Assembly: GCA_963930645.1 (NCBI GenBank)
Contig: OZ005661.1
Coordinates: 201,351,120-201,415,119 of the forward strand
Length of the DNA: 64,000 bases
Origin: Salticus scenicus
Taxonomy: Eukaryota; Arthropoda; Arachnida; Araneae; Salticidae
Reading direction: 5' to 3'
How positions within the stretch are numbered: position 1 is the first letter of the stretch; each line of letters starts with the position of its first letter. The position numbers and the translations under genes are program-made. Positions 18,662-28,278 of this stretch are shown piece by piece. Below the pieces are notes generated by a model. That model was given only the letters and a program-made list of their open reading frames with translations. It ran no database searches and was not told the DNA's origin.

Positions 18662-19845
18662 ATAATGGCTACAATTTGTTCCCTCTTTCGGACTCGACTG
18701 AGGGCCGTGTACACCAAATTCAAATTGGATCGGATGCCTCCGAAATGAATGACCACTCGGTCTGTGTCAATGGTTTCGCCTTGAAATTTGTGAATGGTGG
18801 AGGCAAACCCCAACTCGAGGGGATACTGGTCTCGGGAATTTTTGCCCACTTTGACCACCCTCTGCTGAGGGTTCACACAGATCACGCGATTCTTGCGCAC
18901 CTCTCGAAAGACGAGTTCGGTGCCATTGGGGACGGGCGAACAGTTATTCTCGGTCACCACCACGCGACAGCCCCCCTTCAACCTCAACGCCCCGTCGTTC
19001 AGGGTCACTTCGGGTCCCGGCACCATGTGGCGAAGGTACCACTCGTTCAGTTTGTGGACCCAATCGCGGGTCGCCGCCATGGCCCGCTGCGCCTGGGACA
19101 GGAGGGGGCCGTCCAGGTCGTCCACGACCGGAAAGTGGTCGCAGACGAAAGCAAAGAAGGGCGTCTCCTCGCCGCGATCGACCAAGGCACAGAGCCGACG
19201 GATCAGGTCGTGGTACTCGGGCACGAACCGCTGGCTCTCGCTCAACGTGAGGTAGTGCACGGGCCAGGGCGGCCGCTCGAACGTCACGTCGAACAGGTTG
19301 AAGGGAGAGTGGACCGGACTCAGTTGGTAGGGGTCGCCCAGACACACCACCAGCAGGGGGTGGTCCGCGCGATCCAGGAAGTAGCGAATCACCCAGTAGA
19401 GGAACCAGGCGGGGATCATGGAGATTTCGTCGACGACCACGAGGTGGGGGTCGCGTTCGCAATGCAATGCGTCGACGAGGGCCCGACTCTTCTGGATCGT
19501 GGCGAGGAGGTTCGTTTCGTCCTGGAGCTCCTGTTCGAGCGCCTGGTAGACGGGGTTGCGGTAATAGAGTTTCATCGCCGAATGGAGGGTCTGGCCACCG
19601 ATCGCCTGAGCGCTCTTGGCCGTGAAGCTCATCTTCAGCAAGTCCACGTCCCGGACGTGCTCCAGGGTGGTGCGGACCACATAACTCTTGCCCGTGCCGG
19701 GTCCGCCCGACACGATCACCAGCCTCTTGGAGGGTCGCTCGCACCACTGCTGCACGAGCCGGACAAAAGCGCTCTGACCCAGAGTAAAGGAATGTTTGTC
19801 GAGCCCGGACAGATCCAGTTGAAGTGGGGAGGCTTCACGCTGCAT
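18655..19845 (-). CDS. SF1 DNA helicase, PIF1/RecD type
   Basis: 396 residues from the ATG MQREASPLQ; the frame is open further but overlaps the divergent gene. Motifs: Walker A GGPGTGKS (47-54), Ia FTAKSAQAI, Walker B VVVDEIS (D139, E140), III LGDPYQLSP, V FASTIHKFQGETID and VI VYTALSRV. This is a complete 5'-3' PIF1/RecD-like ATPase core, likely unwinding DNA at replication forks. Baculo- and nudiviruses use a different, much larger helicase, so this may be a replacement. The other strand also has a 571-codon frame, rejected because the helicase motifs settle the strand. It lies head to head with the 19,864 gene, 18 bp between ATGs. Confidence 0.92.
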
Positions 19846-19863
19846 GGCTGTCCCTTTTGTACC

Positions 19864-20313
19864 ATGAAACCAATCACCCTCGTGATGACGACGGCCCAAA
19901 GCCGCTGCGAATACACGCTGCTGGGCTGCGAGCGCCTGCCCTCCTCGTACCTGGTCGATTTGTACGCGCTGTATGTGGGCAGGGCCACGCCTCAACCCCC
20001 TGCCGTCGTCTCGTCGATGGTCTCGCTGGTCGTCGAGAAGGTGGTGCCGCCCAGCCAGTGGCTCGACTGTATCCTGTGGTCGCGCTACCGACGCGAAGGC
20101 AAGACCGAGTGCTTGGAACTGTTTGTGCGACGCGGTGGCTCGCAATCCGAACACTTGTATGCGGTGGGAAAAAGTGGCACCCTCTTGATGGGCAAAGGAG
20201 AACCCCTCGAAATACACAGAGAGACGGTGCAGCTGCTGATGGGCGAGTCCAAGACGGGATGCTCGAATCCCAAAGTGATTTGGATCGATGAACCGAAATG
20301 CGAAACCCTTTAA
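19864..20313 (+). CDS. hypothetical protein, divergent partner of the helicase
   Basis: 149 residues from MKPITLV, the first ATG of the frame that does not overlap the helicase. Mixed alpha/beta composition, no membrane segment; several Cys and Trp residues (LLGCERL, WLDCILW). No family is recognised. The shared 18-bp intergenic gap with the helicase suggests co-regulation and a possible role in replication. Confidence 0.65.
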   Translation: MKPITLVMTTAQSRCEYTLLGCERLPSSYLVDLYALYVGRATPQPPAVVSSMVSLVVEKVVPPSQWLDCILWSRYRREGKTECLELFVRRGGSQSEHLYAVGKSGTLLMGKGEPLEIHRETVQLLMGESKTGCSNPKVIWIDEPKCETL

Positions 20314-20316
20314 TTG

Positions 20317-20387
<71 letters not shown>
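20317..20387. repeat. A37T34 palindrome between convergent genes
   Basis: Placed exactly between the two convergent stop codons (TAA at 20,313 and at 20,386). Confidence 0.95.
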
Positions 20388-20389
<2 letters not shown>

Positions 20390-20799
20390 GGACCCCCTTC
20401 TTCCACTTCTTTATCCCTGTTTACAGCAGCTTCTTCCCAATCAGGAATGTAACGTTTGCATAACTTACACCGAAAGATTTTATCCCGCTGCACCCGGTAG
20501 AAAAAATCGTCCACGTTAGCAAAATCTTCCTCGCACGTACAAATGTCAGGTTGTGCTTTTCCGGGTATACTTTTGATGCAGGACGACATGTGCCATCCGT
20601 GTTCCGTATTGTATACCAGTTTAATGTTCAGTTCGGGTCTTTGAAGGGTAGCCAGATGAAATTTGTACAATGTGTAGAGTTTCTTAAATCTTTCAAATTC
20701 CGGCTGCTGCGCCAAGACCTTATCGTTGGGTAGAATTTGTAATTTTTTGTAAAAAGTCAAATCATCATCGGAAAGAGAGAGCTGGATTAAATCTGCCAT
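20386..20799 (-). CDS. FYxK-family protein with CxxC cluster
   Basis: 137 residues. The N-terminus SLSDDDLTFYKKL and the middle YNTEHGWHMSSCIKS...DICTCEED match the 52,264 gene (YHPASKEWHLTDCVRC...HTCFCQRA), defining a family shared with the 14,150 gene. A C-terminal FRCKLCKRYIPDW adds a CxxC knuckle, so zinc binding is plausible. TATAAGAATAAAGTAAGG sits directly before the ATG; it contains TAAG, the core of baculovirus late promoters. Function unknown. Confidence 0.7.
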
Positions 20800-20835
20800 C
20801 CTTACTTTATTCTTATAGGAAAAAAAATTTTACAT

Positions 20836-20954
20836 TGAAGGATTTTCATATTTAGATAATCTCCTTTTCAATTCAGCAATTTCGGTTTCTCTTAAATGTT
20901 CGATTTTCTTCTGAAGTATATCATTTTTCTCTTCCGCCATTTTCAATCTCTGTT
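20836..20954 (-). pseudogene. tandem duplicate of the coiled-coil end of the next gene
   Basis: About 120 bp that repeats, with some 10 differences, the final 40 codons of the gene ending at 20,955 (TCTCTTCCGCCATTTTCAAT and neighbours). It lies just beyond that gene's stop and has no start of its own. Confidence 0.75.
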
Positions 20955-22460
20955 TTAAAGGTTTTCATATTTAGATAATCGTCTTTTCAATTCAGCAATT
21001 TCGGTTTCTCTCAAATATTCAATTTTCTTCTGAAGTGTGTCATTTTTCTCTTCCGCCATTTTCAATCTCTGTTTCAAATCTCTGATTTCTTCTTCGCATC
21101 GCTTCTCATATTTATTTCTCAAATCCCTGTTTTCTTTTTCCAATTCTTCACACCGGTCCATGAACGGTTTCGCACAGTTCAAACAATCGCGTTGCCTGGG
21201 ATACGTTTCCCACCAATCGTCTCCCACGACTCGATAAAACAACGCGTAATCCTCTATATCTTTTTTCAACTTCTTATAGTGTCGTTTTTCGATAAAATAA
21301 ATCTTTTTTCCTTCGTTCAGATATAAATAGTGATTCGTGATCTCTTTGGAGACTTTAAATTGCTCCTTCACCGGTAACACGAGATTCATCGTTATCTCGG
21401 GTAAATTTTTAACTTGAATTTTCCATTTCGAACCGATCCTTTCAATCGGTACGCAGAGCAATTTTTTCGGATCGCAATGTTTATATTTCTGTCCGATCAA
21501 CTGCATGATGCCGCCGTCCCACAGGGTCGCCAATACCAGTCTGTAATCCGCCGGTAAAGTTTCCGAGATGCAAAAATGATTTTTACTCCTTCTCTTTTTT
21601 TTGATTTTCTCGAGAAAGTCCATCTCCTCTTCGCCAAAGCTAAAATTGCAACCCGAATGGCGCTGACTCAGGTAACCCATCGCGTTCACCAAATGCAGTT
21701 CGCACTCGATCCGTTTGTATATCTTACATTTGAATCCGGGATAAGGTTTGGCGGCTCCTTGGGGTAGGACGACCTTTCGCCACATGCGTCTGAAGTCCTC
21801 CATGGACCGCGACACCACGATCAGGTGGCGATGTTGTCTGAAGCAAGGCTCCGATTCCTTTCCACCGTCGCACCAACAAGAGAAGGGCAAGGTTCCTCCG
21901 CCATTATTGTTTTCCATCTCTCGAACAAAAGTTTCGTAGACCACGGCTCGCACCATCACGTGCAGCCACACGTAACCCCCTCTCACGTATTTCTGAACAC
22001 AGGCGGCCGCCACGTTCAGAGTGTCGTCTTTGAAAGGCACCGATAAGCACTCATCGTTCAGGTCCAGAGGGGAGACGGGTTCGGTGTAGTATGTCTCGTC
22101 GGAGAAAATTTTGCGGAGACCGAAAAACTTGAGTTTCTCACACATGGGCTTGAAATTGAAAAATTGTAATTTTTTCGGAGAACCCTCTTCTTCCCTTTTT
22201 CGTTTTGAAGCAGCGCAATTTTTAAATCTCTCGTAACACTCCAAAAGATGCTTCGCCCCATCGTTTTTTCTTGCGAAGGTCACATCTCCTAAACACCAAA
22301 CACAGCATCGTTTAAAATTCACTCCGTGTTCCGCATTGCAATGTTTTTCATATTGATTCGAAACGATCCGTTTCACACAGTCCAAATACGGGCACGCAAA
22401 CAGAAACGCATCCCTCCTCACGGTACTGGAATAACGCTTTAAATCTTTGTCTTGAACCAT
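20955..22460 (-). CDS. C2H2 + CWCD/HRH-domain protein with coiled coil
   Basis: 501 residues from MVQDKDLKRY, the only ATG near the start and matching the paralogue at 22,888. The N-terminal zinc module (~20-75) reads FACPYLDC...QYEKHCNAEH...CCVWCLGD. The shared body has TLPFSCWCDGG...HRHLIVVS and then LVNAMGYLSQR, a His-x-His strand followed by a Tyr-bearing helix. Downstream is FMDRCEELEKENRDL and a heptad-like coiled coil to the end. The fold recalls HUH replication nucleases, but this is only a pattern resemblance. It faces its paralogue back to back across palindromes. Confidence 0.8.
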   Translation of the reverse strand: MVQDKDLKRYSSTVRRDAFLFACPYLDCVKRIVSNQYEKHCNAEHGVNFKRCCVWCLGDVTFARKNDGAKHLLECYERFKNCAASKRKREEEGSPKKLQFFNFKPMCEKLKFFGLRKIFSDETYYTEPVSPLDLNDECLSVPFKDDTLNVAAACVQKYVRGGYVWLHVMVRAVVYETFVREMENNNGGGTLPFSCWCDGGKESEPCFRQHRHLIVVSRSMEDFRRMWRKVVLPQGAAKPYPGFKCKIYKRIECELHLVNAMGYLSQRHSGCNFSFGEEEMDFLEKIKKKRRSKNHFCISETLPADYRLVLATLWDGGIMQLIGQKYKHCDPKKLLCVPIERIGSKWKIQVKNLPEITMNLVLPVKEQFKVSKEITNHYLYLNEGKKIYFIEKRHYKKLKKDIEDYALFYRVVGDDWWETYPRQRDCLNCAKPFMDRCEELEKENRDLRNKYEKRCEEEIRDLKQRLKMAEEKNDTLQKKIEYLRETEIAELKRRLSKYENL

Positions 22461-22669
22461 ATTTTCAAAAGTGTTTACTGAAGCCAACTTCCTATAATAA
22501 AAAGGACACTAGTACAACCAACATTCTATAATAAAATAGGACACGCCTTGTGAACGCATTATATCAGTATTTATTATGTTTAAAAAATATTAAAAGTCAG
22601 TTTTCTAAAAACAGCAACAACTATTTCTAGAAATATAATGTGAAAAAATCTTAGTTTTAAGTCAAGCAA

Positions 22670-22841
<172 letters not shown>

Positions 22842-22887
22842 AGGGTGTTATCGAATATATTTTAACCTATAATATTTTACTGTGGTC

Positions 22888-24222
22888 ATGGTTCAGAACA
22901 GAGATTTAAAGCATTATTCAAATATCATGAGTGGGAATGTGTTTTCATTTGCGTGTCCGTATTCGGACTGCGGAATACGTATCGTTTCGAATCAATACGA
23001 AAAACATTGCAATGTGGAACATGGAGTGAATTTTAAACGATGTTGTGTTTGGTGTTTAGGAGATGTGACCTTCGAAAGGAAAAACGATGGGGCGAAGCAT
23101 TTATTGAAATGTTATCAGAAATTTAAAATTCGCACCATTTCTAAACGAAAATTTAAAAACCCGGTTGATCCTGATCCACCCCTCGATACTATGACATTTT
23201 TCGATTTCACGCCCATGTGTGAAAAGCGAAACTTTTTCGATCACGAACCCATTTTATCAAAGAAATATTATGAACACATTTGGCCAATCGACTTAAAACC
23301 GCTTCCGGTAACCTTTGAAGATGACAGTCTAAATTTAGCGACTTCCTGCGTGCAAAAATATCTCGAAGCCGATGACACGCTCTGGATTCACGTCATGGTG
23401 CGAGCTTTCGTATTTGAGAATTTTTTAAAGATTATCGATTCTTACCATGGTCAAATAAAAACTCTTCCTTTTTCTTGCTGGTGTGACGGAGGAACCGAAG
23501 TGGAAACGCGTCATCGACAACACAGACACTTAATCGTCGTTTTCCCGACCCAGAAACTTTTCAACCATTACAGACAGCAAAAAATTAAACCGAAGGACGA
23601 CATACCTTACAGAAGTTTCAAGTGTGTAATACACAATCCCATCAAGTCAGCATTACATTTAGTCAATACTTTGGGTTACGTGAGCCAACGTATATCTAAC
23701 TGTAATTTTACTATTGAAGACGGGATAAAAATACATGGAAAGGCTAATCATTTTTATATATTGGAAACTCTACCGAAAGATTACAGATTGGCATTGGTCC
23801 TACAATGGGATGGGGGTATCATGGAATGGATACATCAACTATACAAAAACGTCGGCCCACAAAAACTATTGCAGGTTCCCATGGAACACATCGATGGGAA
23901 ATGGCGTATCCAAGTCAAACATTTACCCGATATACGACTCGATTTGACCCTTCCAGTTTCTAAAAATTTTCGACCGTCTAATAAACCCACGGATTTATTC
24001 TTTCACCTCACTGGTGGGAAAAAAATATATTTTCGACGTTCTTATTATACTAACAAGACAAATTATTATCTATTTCATCATGTCGTGCGTGATGAATGGT
24101 GGACTCCGTGCTTTTTGCAACAATCGTGTTTGAATTGTGCCAAACCCTTTATTGCAGTATGTGATGAATTACTAAAGGAAAATGAAAGTTTGAAAATGGA
24201 ACTTGAGTTTGTTAAAAACCCC

Positions 24223-24228
<6 letters not shown>
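22888..24228 (+). CDS. C2H2 + CWCD/HRH-domain protein, second copy
   Basis: 446 residues from MVQNRDLKHY. It is a clear paralogue of the 20,955 gene over its whole length: CPYSDC...EKHCNVEH and CCVWCLGD at the N-terminus, TLPFSCWCDGG...HRHLIVVF in the middle, LVNTLGYVSQR after it, and SCLNCAKPFIAVCDEL near the end. It lacks most of the coiled coil. The two are divergently arranged, so the duplication was inverted. A decayed third copy lies at 7,330-7,566. DNA-binding or nuclease-derived function is possible but unproven. Confidence 0.8.

Positions 24229-24297
<69 letters not shown>
24227..24297. repeat. A36T35 palindrome between convergent genes
   Basis: The A-run begins within the TAA of the plus-strand gene and the T-run ends at the TAA of the minus-strand gene. 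Confidence 0.95.
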
Positions 24298-24299
<2 letters not shown>

Positions 24300-25333
24300 G
24301 GGGCGGGCAGGCAGGCAAAGTGGTACCCGGTCCCTTCGGTGGGCTGCTGGCCGCAAAAGATGGCGTCCATGGACGATTCGACGGTGACCCACTGCCCTCG
24401 CGTCGGTCCGGTGCTCAGCTGGGAGCAATTGCGTTTCAGTGCCTCGAAGCTCAGTTTTTCGAGGGGGGTGCGGTCTTCGTTTTTGGCCAAGCCGTCTCGG
24501 TTCATGGGGGAGAGGGTGCCCCGCCGAAACATGTATTTGAGGAGGACGACGATCGCTTTCTCGTAGGGCGAGTCTTCGTTCCGAAACAGTTGTCGCTTCA
24601 CAATCTCGAGCAGCGTGTAAAAGCTACTGGAGACGCCGCACTTCTTGTAGACGTTGCGCACGTCCGAGAAGCCCACGACGTACCGGAGGGGGATCTGTCT
24701 CAGCAGTTGATAGAGGTCTTTGAGGGATCGGTAGAGCACTTTCAAGGAACCGCGGTCCTCGACCACCAGGAACTGAAACGCGCTCAAGTAAGCGTAGCGG
24801 CCGTCGTGCGTCAGCCCCTTATTATAGAGGTCGCCCCGTTTCAAGAGACCGGCCGTCGGCAATTTGCCAAAGAGCTCGGCCAGGGGCAGGTCGTCGGAGA
24901 GGAAGACGGTGGCATAGCGGTGGCGGTTGGCCAATTCAAAGATTTGAATCTGGGTGGAGAAGAGGGCCAATTCCTCCACAATATCCTTTTCGCAGTTGAA
25001 CGCATAACACTGGGTTTCGGACAGCGACTGCAAGTGTTTGCTGTCCAGGGTGCCTTGGGTTTCGGATTTGGTGGCGCGACAGGTCAGTTGGATGCCGAAA
25101 GCGTCGCCGGGCGTGGGAAAGGTCATGTGTTTCACCACCGTCCACACAAATTCGGGGATGGCGTCGCCGTGTTCGTTGAAAAGGTTCAAATTCCGGACTC
25201 GGCGCAAGTGACCGTCCAACACGCGCAGGACCGACTCCAGGCTGTAGGGACGGATCCGTCGGAGGAGGGCGGCGTAGAGATCGGGTCGCTGCTCTTGAAC
25301 CACTCGCAGGAGCTGGGCCGTGACAAAACTCAT
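24296..25333 (-). CDS. hypothetical protein, 345 aa
   Basis: Starts at MSFVTAQLL (ATG 25,333). GC-rich coding, no membrane segment, many Leu/Arg helices, internal FSDVRNVYKK and LLKYMFRRG segments. No family recognised. It is part of a GC-rich compact pair with the divergent 25,342 gene; core-type position, so a structural or replication role would be plausible but is not shown. Confidence 0.7.
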
Positions 25334-25341
25334 GATCAAGA

Positions 25342-25677
25342 ATGTTGACGTTGAAAGAGTTGTCGATCCTCTACCACCGCGTTCAAATCCAGAAGGAAAC
25401 CGACGCCACGTCTCTGTTGGTCTATTTGCTGATGACCACCCCGCTCAAGATGCGGGATCTTTTAGGGTGGTTCAACACCGATCGGAGGAGGAGGCGAGAC
25501 TTTTTAGGCGAGGCCCTGCCCGACTATCAATCGATCCCGAAACTTTTTGTCAAAAAACACCAAACGTATTTGATTCGATGGAAAAAAGCGTGTAAAGCTT
25601 GGCTAGGCAAAGAGGGAACCTTTGAACAGTTGAGACGGGCCTGTCGAGTGGCACGAGCGAAAGGAGTGTCTTTTTCA

Positions 25678-25683
<6 letters not shown>
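25342..25683 (+). CDS. small basic protein
   Basis: 113 residues; its ATG is 8 bp from the divergent ATG at 25,333, with GATCAAGA between. Strongly basic (RRRRRDFLGE, KKACKAW, RRACRVARAK), mostly helical, ending in SFSL. It may bind nucleic acid. No family recognised. Confidence 0.65.
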
Positions 25684-25749
<66 letters not shown>

Positions 25750-25759
25750 CCACACCCAC

Positions 25760-25833
<74 letters not shown>
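25682..25833. repeat. two A(n)T(n) palindromes with CCACACCCAC spacer
   Basis: A33T32, spacer AAGCCACACCCACGT, A40T32. Separates the basic-protein gene from the Bcl-2 gene. Confidence 0.95.
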
Positions 25834-25837
<4 letters not shown>

Positions 25838-25874
25838 AAAAAGTAATGTGTTAACAAATGGCTCCAAATCGACT

Positions 25875-26390
25875 ATGGAGAACCCAGGTGCATGGGATAA
25901 AAAAAATGTCGTCCGTATAGATTATATTTTGGAAAATGTTTTTGCATATTTATTGAAAAGGTATTATACATTGGATGCTGTTGATGCCTGGAGTCTAAGA
26001 GAAAAAGAGGTGTTGAACATTGTCACAAATAGCTTAGATGACTTGAGAGAGAGTTATGGGATACAAATAAAAAAAACTGTCATGCAAATTGATCGATACG
26101 ACGAGGATACAGCAGGTACTCTTATAGCAGGATTAGCACATGAACTTTTTAGTGAAGGTAAAACTTGGAGCCGAATTGTAGCATTTTTCTGTTTTATCGG
26201 AGAATATACCACTGCAGGTATTCGTCACAATGCACCGAGAATATTTATAGATGTTATGTATGAAACTTTTTCACGAACAGTAAAAGAGGAATTAGAAGGA
26301 TGGATAGAAGACCACCATGGTTGGGAAGGAATGGCAAATTGTGTGACTCAACGGACTACGTCTAGGACTGCCTGGTTTAGGACTTCTGCC

Positions 26391-26393
<3 letters not shown>
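25875..26393 (+). CDS. viral Bcl-2 homologue
   Basis: 172 residues from MENPGAWD; the longer frame has only GTG upstream. BH1 is clear at about 91-112 (GKTWSRIVAFFCFIG; the family pattern is NWGRIVAFFxFGG) and BH2 at 143-153 (WIEDHHGWEGM; family WIxxxGGW). A BH3-like helix precedes (VLNIVTNSLDDL). There is no C-terminal anchor. Known viral Bcl-2 proteins bind BH3-only or Bax-type proteins and block apoptosis; the same is inferred here. It sits alone in a palindrome-bounded cassette, as expected for a captured host gene. Paralogues: 14,576 and 15,930. Confidence 0.85.

Positions 26394-26396
<3 letters not shown>

Positions 26397-26462
<66 letters not shown>
26397..26462. repeat. A39T27 palindrome
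   Basis: Follows the stop of the Bcl-2 gene and precedes the TATA box of the next gene. Confidence 0.95.
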
Positions 26463-26467
26463 CAATG

Positions 26468-26475
26468 TATATATA
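26468..26475 (+). promoter_or_regulatory. TATA box
   Basis: TATATATA 33 bases before the ATG at 26,508, followed by a GAGAGAGCGAGCGGAGAG leader. Confidence 0.6.
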
Positions 26476-26507
26476 GAGAGAGAGCGAGCGGAGAGATCAT
26501 TTCCACC

Positions 26508-27113
26508 ATGTCAGCGATCTGTTCTTGGTGTAATCAACCTTTGCAGGGAGATCCCTGCACCTTTCCCAACTGCGAGCATGCCTTTCATTCTCAGTGTTCT
26601 CCTTTCTCCCCTGCTCAGTGGTGTCCTCTGTGTCCCTCCGGCCGCATCCCGTTCGTCGTTCGCCAGATCATGACCAACACGTCCGACGTGGATTACATGG
26701 TGACCATGGACGTGGTCGAGACTCAAGAGCAGCGAGTTTTGGCCAACACACCTCCCATCCCCATGAGTCGACTGCAAACTTTGCTTCTGGAAGATTGTCT
26801 TCCCGAGAAATGTGTCACGGTGCGATTTTTAGCCAAGCCTGAAGACGAGGTGGTGATCACGCTCTACCGAGCCAAGCCTGCCCGAGTGCTGGAATTTAAA
26901 AAGTACCGAGTCACCCGCATCCGGATCTACGATTTCATTCGACGAGAAGAAAAAGACACCCAACACTTTGTGTTCGGAGACCGATCCCTCGTCTGCAACG
27001 CCACCATCACACCCGAGAGTGTCGTCATCCGAGACTACTTCAAGCGGGAGCCCCTCACGGTGACGGCTCGCATCAAAGACCCAGACTATTTCAAATCTGT
27101 AACTATTTATTAA
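26508..27113 (+). CDS. RING-finger protein, 'LAxTP' subfamily
   Basis: 201 residues. RING at 5-43 (CSWC, CEHAFHSQC, CPLC). The C-terminal ~150 residues contain RVLANTPPIPMSRL and KCVTVRFLAK, matching QILAKTPFMLLSEL and KCLTLQFLAF of the 55,083 RING gene, so the two form a subfamily distinct from the CWCD RINGs. A beta-rich domain follows. Probable E3 ubiquitin ligase with a virus-specific substrate domain. It opens a palindrome-free cluster to 30,148. Confidence 0.8.
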   Translation: MSAICSWCNQPLQGDPCTFPNCEHAFHSQCSPFSPAQWCPLCPSGRIPFVVRQIMTNTSDVDYMVTMDVVETQEQRVLANTPPIPMSRLQTLLLEDCLPEKCVTVRFLAKPEDEVVITLYRAKPARVLEFKKYRVTRIRIYDFIRREEKDTQHFVFGDRSLVCNATITPESVVIRDYFKREPLTVTARIKDPDYFKSVTIY

Positions 27114-27118
27114 ATAAA
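27113..27118 (+). terminator. poly(A) signal overlapping the stop codon
   Basis: TAAATAAA: AATAAA begins on the last base of the TAA stop of the RING gene. Confidence 0.5.
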
Positions 27119-27168
27119 AAAATGTTTTTGGAGTTTTTGACTATTTATTATTAACACTTAAAAGAGGG

Positions 27169-28116
27169 TTAGTGTTTTATTTTTCGAAAGAGGAAAAAAC
27201 ATCCTATCATGAGTACAGCGGCCGCCAGGATCCACCCGGTTGAAAAGAGGGTGGCATGCAGGAGCGGCGCTGAGGCAGGAGGGGGGACCACCCTTGTCAC
27301 TTGGTTGGTTTTTCGGTCTCGATACGCATAGTTGTGGGGGAGGCTGTAAATGGGCAGCTCTCGGTGGGTCAAAAAATCTCGCTCTTCGTTTGCGTCTCGA
27401 ATTAATTTACCCAGGATATCCGCGTCGGTGAGGTCGGAGGGGGTCTTGTCCGGATCGATGTGAGGCGCATCCTCTTTCTGCATTAAGATCACCTTGCCAT
27501 CGTTCGTGACCGCATACCGATCGAGCATCGTGTCCGGCAGATAATATTCATTGTTGAAACAGTCTTTGGGATAGTAAAAATCGTAAGTCTCCCCCTCCTT
27601 CATCGCATACTGGTGGTTGAGAAGGATCTCGGTCCCGGAAGGGGTTCGGGGATAGATTTCGCCGGTCGCGTCCACCGCATAGCGATCCGGTAGGGTGTGG
27701 GGTTTTTCAAAGTCGGGCGGCGTGATATAAAACTCGGACCCCGCTTCGTCTCGGGGAAAGACGGTCTCGCCTTCTTTTGTCGTGGCATAATAATAGGATC
27801 CATCCGGCATTCGGGCAAACGCGCCCGGTGGATAATATTCGTCGTTTCGACGATTCACGGCATACTGCTCTTTCCCATCTCGCCGCCTCCCGATCCAATA
27901 GCGACCGTCCACCCCCCTCTCGTAGACCTCGTTGCCTTGGGCATCTTTCCGATACTTGACGTTGCCCCGCTCGTCCAGAGGGTAGAGGATTCGGCCCCGT
28001 TTCGTGGTGAGCAGGGGAAACCCTTCGGGAACGTATTCGTTGCCAAAGAGATCCGTCGGATAGGCCTTGGATCCGTCCGGTAACGTACGATAATGGGTGG
28101 CAATTTCATAAGACAT
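27169..28116 (-). CDS. tail-anchored membrane protein with Tyr/Asp repeats
   Basis: 315 residues from MSYEIATHY. Residues ~10-230 are about ten degenerate ~22-residue repeats of the pattern DGxxYPxDxxGNEYY (examples GSKAYPTDLFGNEYV, GETVFPRDEAGSEFY). A C-terminal transmembrane helix (~285-308) ends in RKIKH. This looks like a repeat-built ectodomain or tegument-side domain on an envelope protein; no named family is claimed. It is divergent from the 28,135 gene with 18 bp between ATGs. Confidence 0.75.
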   Translation of the reverse strand: MSYEIATHYRTLPDGSKAYPTDLFGNEYVPEGFPLLTTKRGRILYPLDERGNVKYRKDAQGNEVYERGVDGRYWIGRRRDGKEQYAVNRRNDEYYPPGAFARMPDGSYYYATTKEGETVFPRDEAGSEFYITPPDFEKPHTLPDRYAVDATGEIYPRTPSGTEILLNHQYAMKEGETYDFYYPKDCFNNEYYLPDTMLDRYAVTNDGKVILMQKEDAPHIDPDKTPSDLTDADILGKLIRDANEERDFLTHRELPIYSLPHNYAYRDRKTNQVTRVVPPPASAPLLHATLFSTGWILAAAVLMIGCFFLFRKIKH

Positions 28117-28134
28117 CCTTAAATAAAAAGAGTC

Positions 28135-28278
28135 ATGTGGACCGTCTATACGCTCCTTTTCTTTACCCTCTATCTCGTGCAGCGTCATCTGGCCCGCAAC
28201 CTGCTCTCCTATTATACGGCCAAGTCGTATCCCTTGAACTTTTTTCGCTGGAACCAAGATGTGGTTGGATTGGTTTGA
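28135..28278 (+). CDS. small membrane protein
   Basis: 47 residues: MWTVYTLLFFTLYLVQ gives an N-terminal membrane helix, followed by a basic/aromatic tail (YYTAKSYPLNFFRWNQ). Its stop overlaps the start of the 28,259 gene by 20 bases. The size and topology recall small PIF-complex subunits, but there is no sequence match to claim. Confidence 0.55.
   Translation: MWTVYTLLFFTLYLVQRHLARNLLSYYTAKSYPLNFFRWNQDVVGLV

Noticed and set aside
18598..19863. Long plus-strand frame (part of a 571-codon ORF)
   Set aside because: It is antisense to a helicase with all SF1 motifs and begins in a T-run. Only its 3' end from the ATG at 19,864 is kept as a gene.
24203..25348. 381-codon plus-strand ORF
   Set aside because: Starts inside the previous gene and crosses A/T tracts; GC-rich shadow of the minus-strand gene at 24,296.
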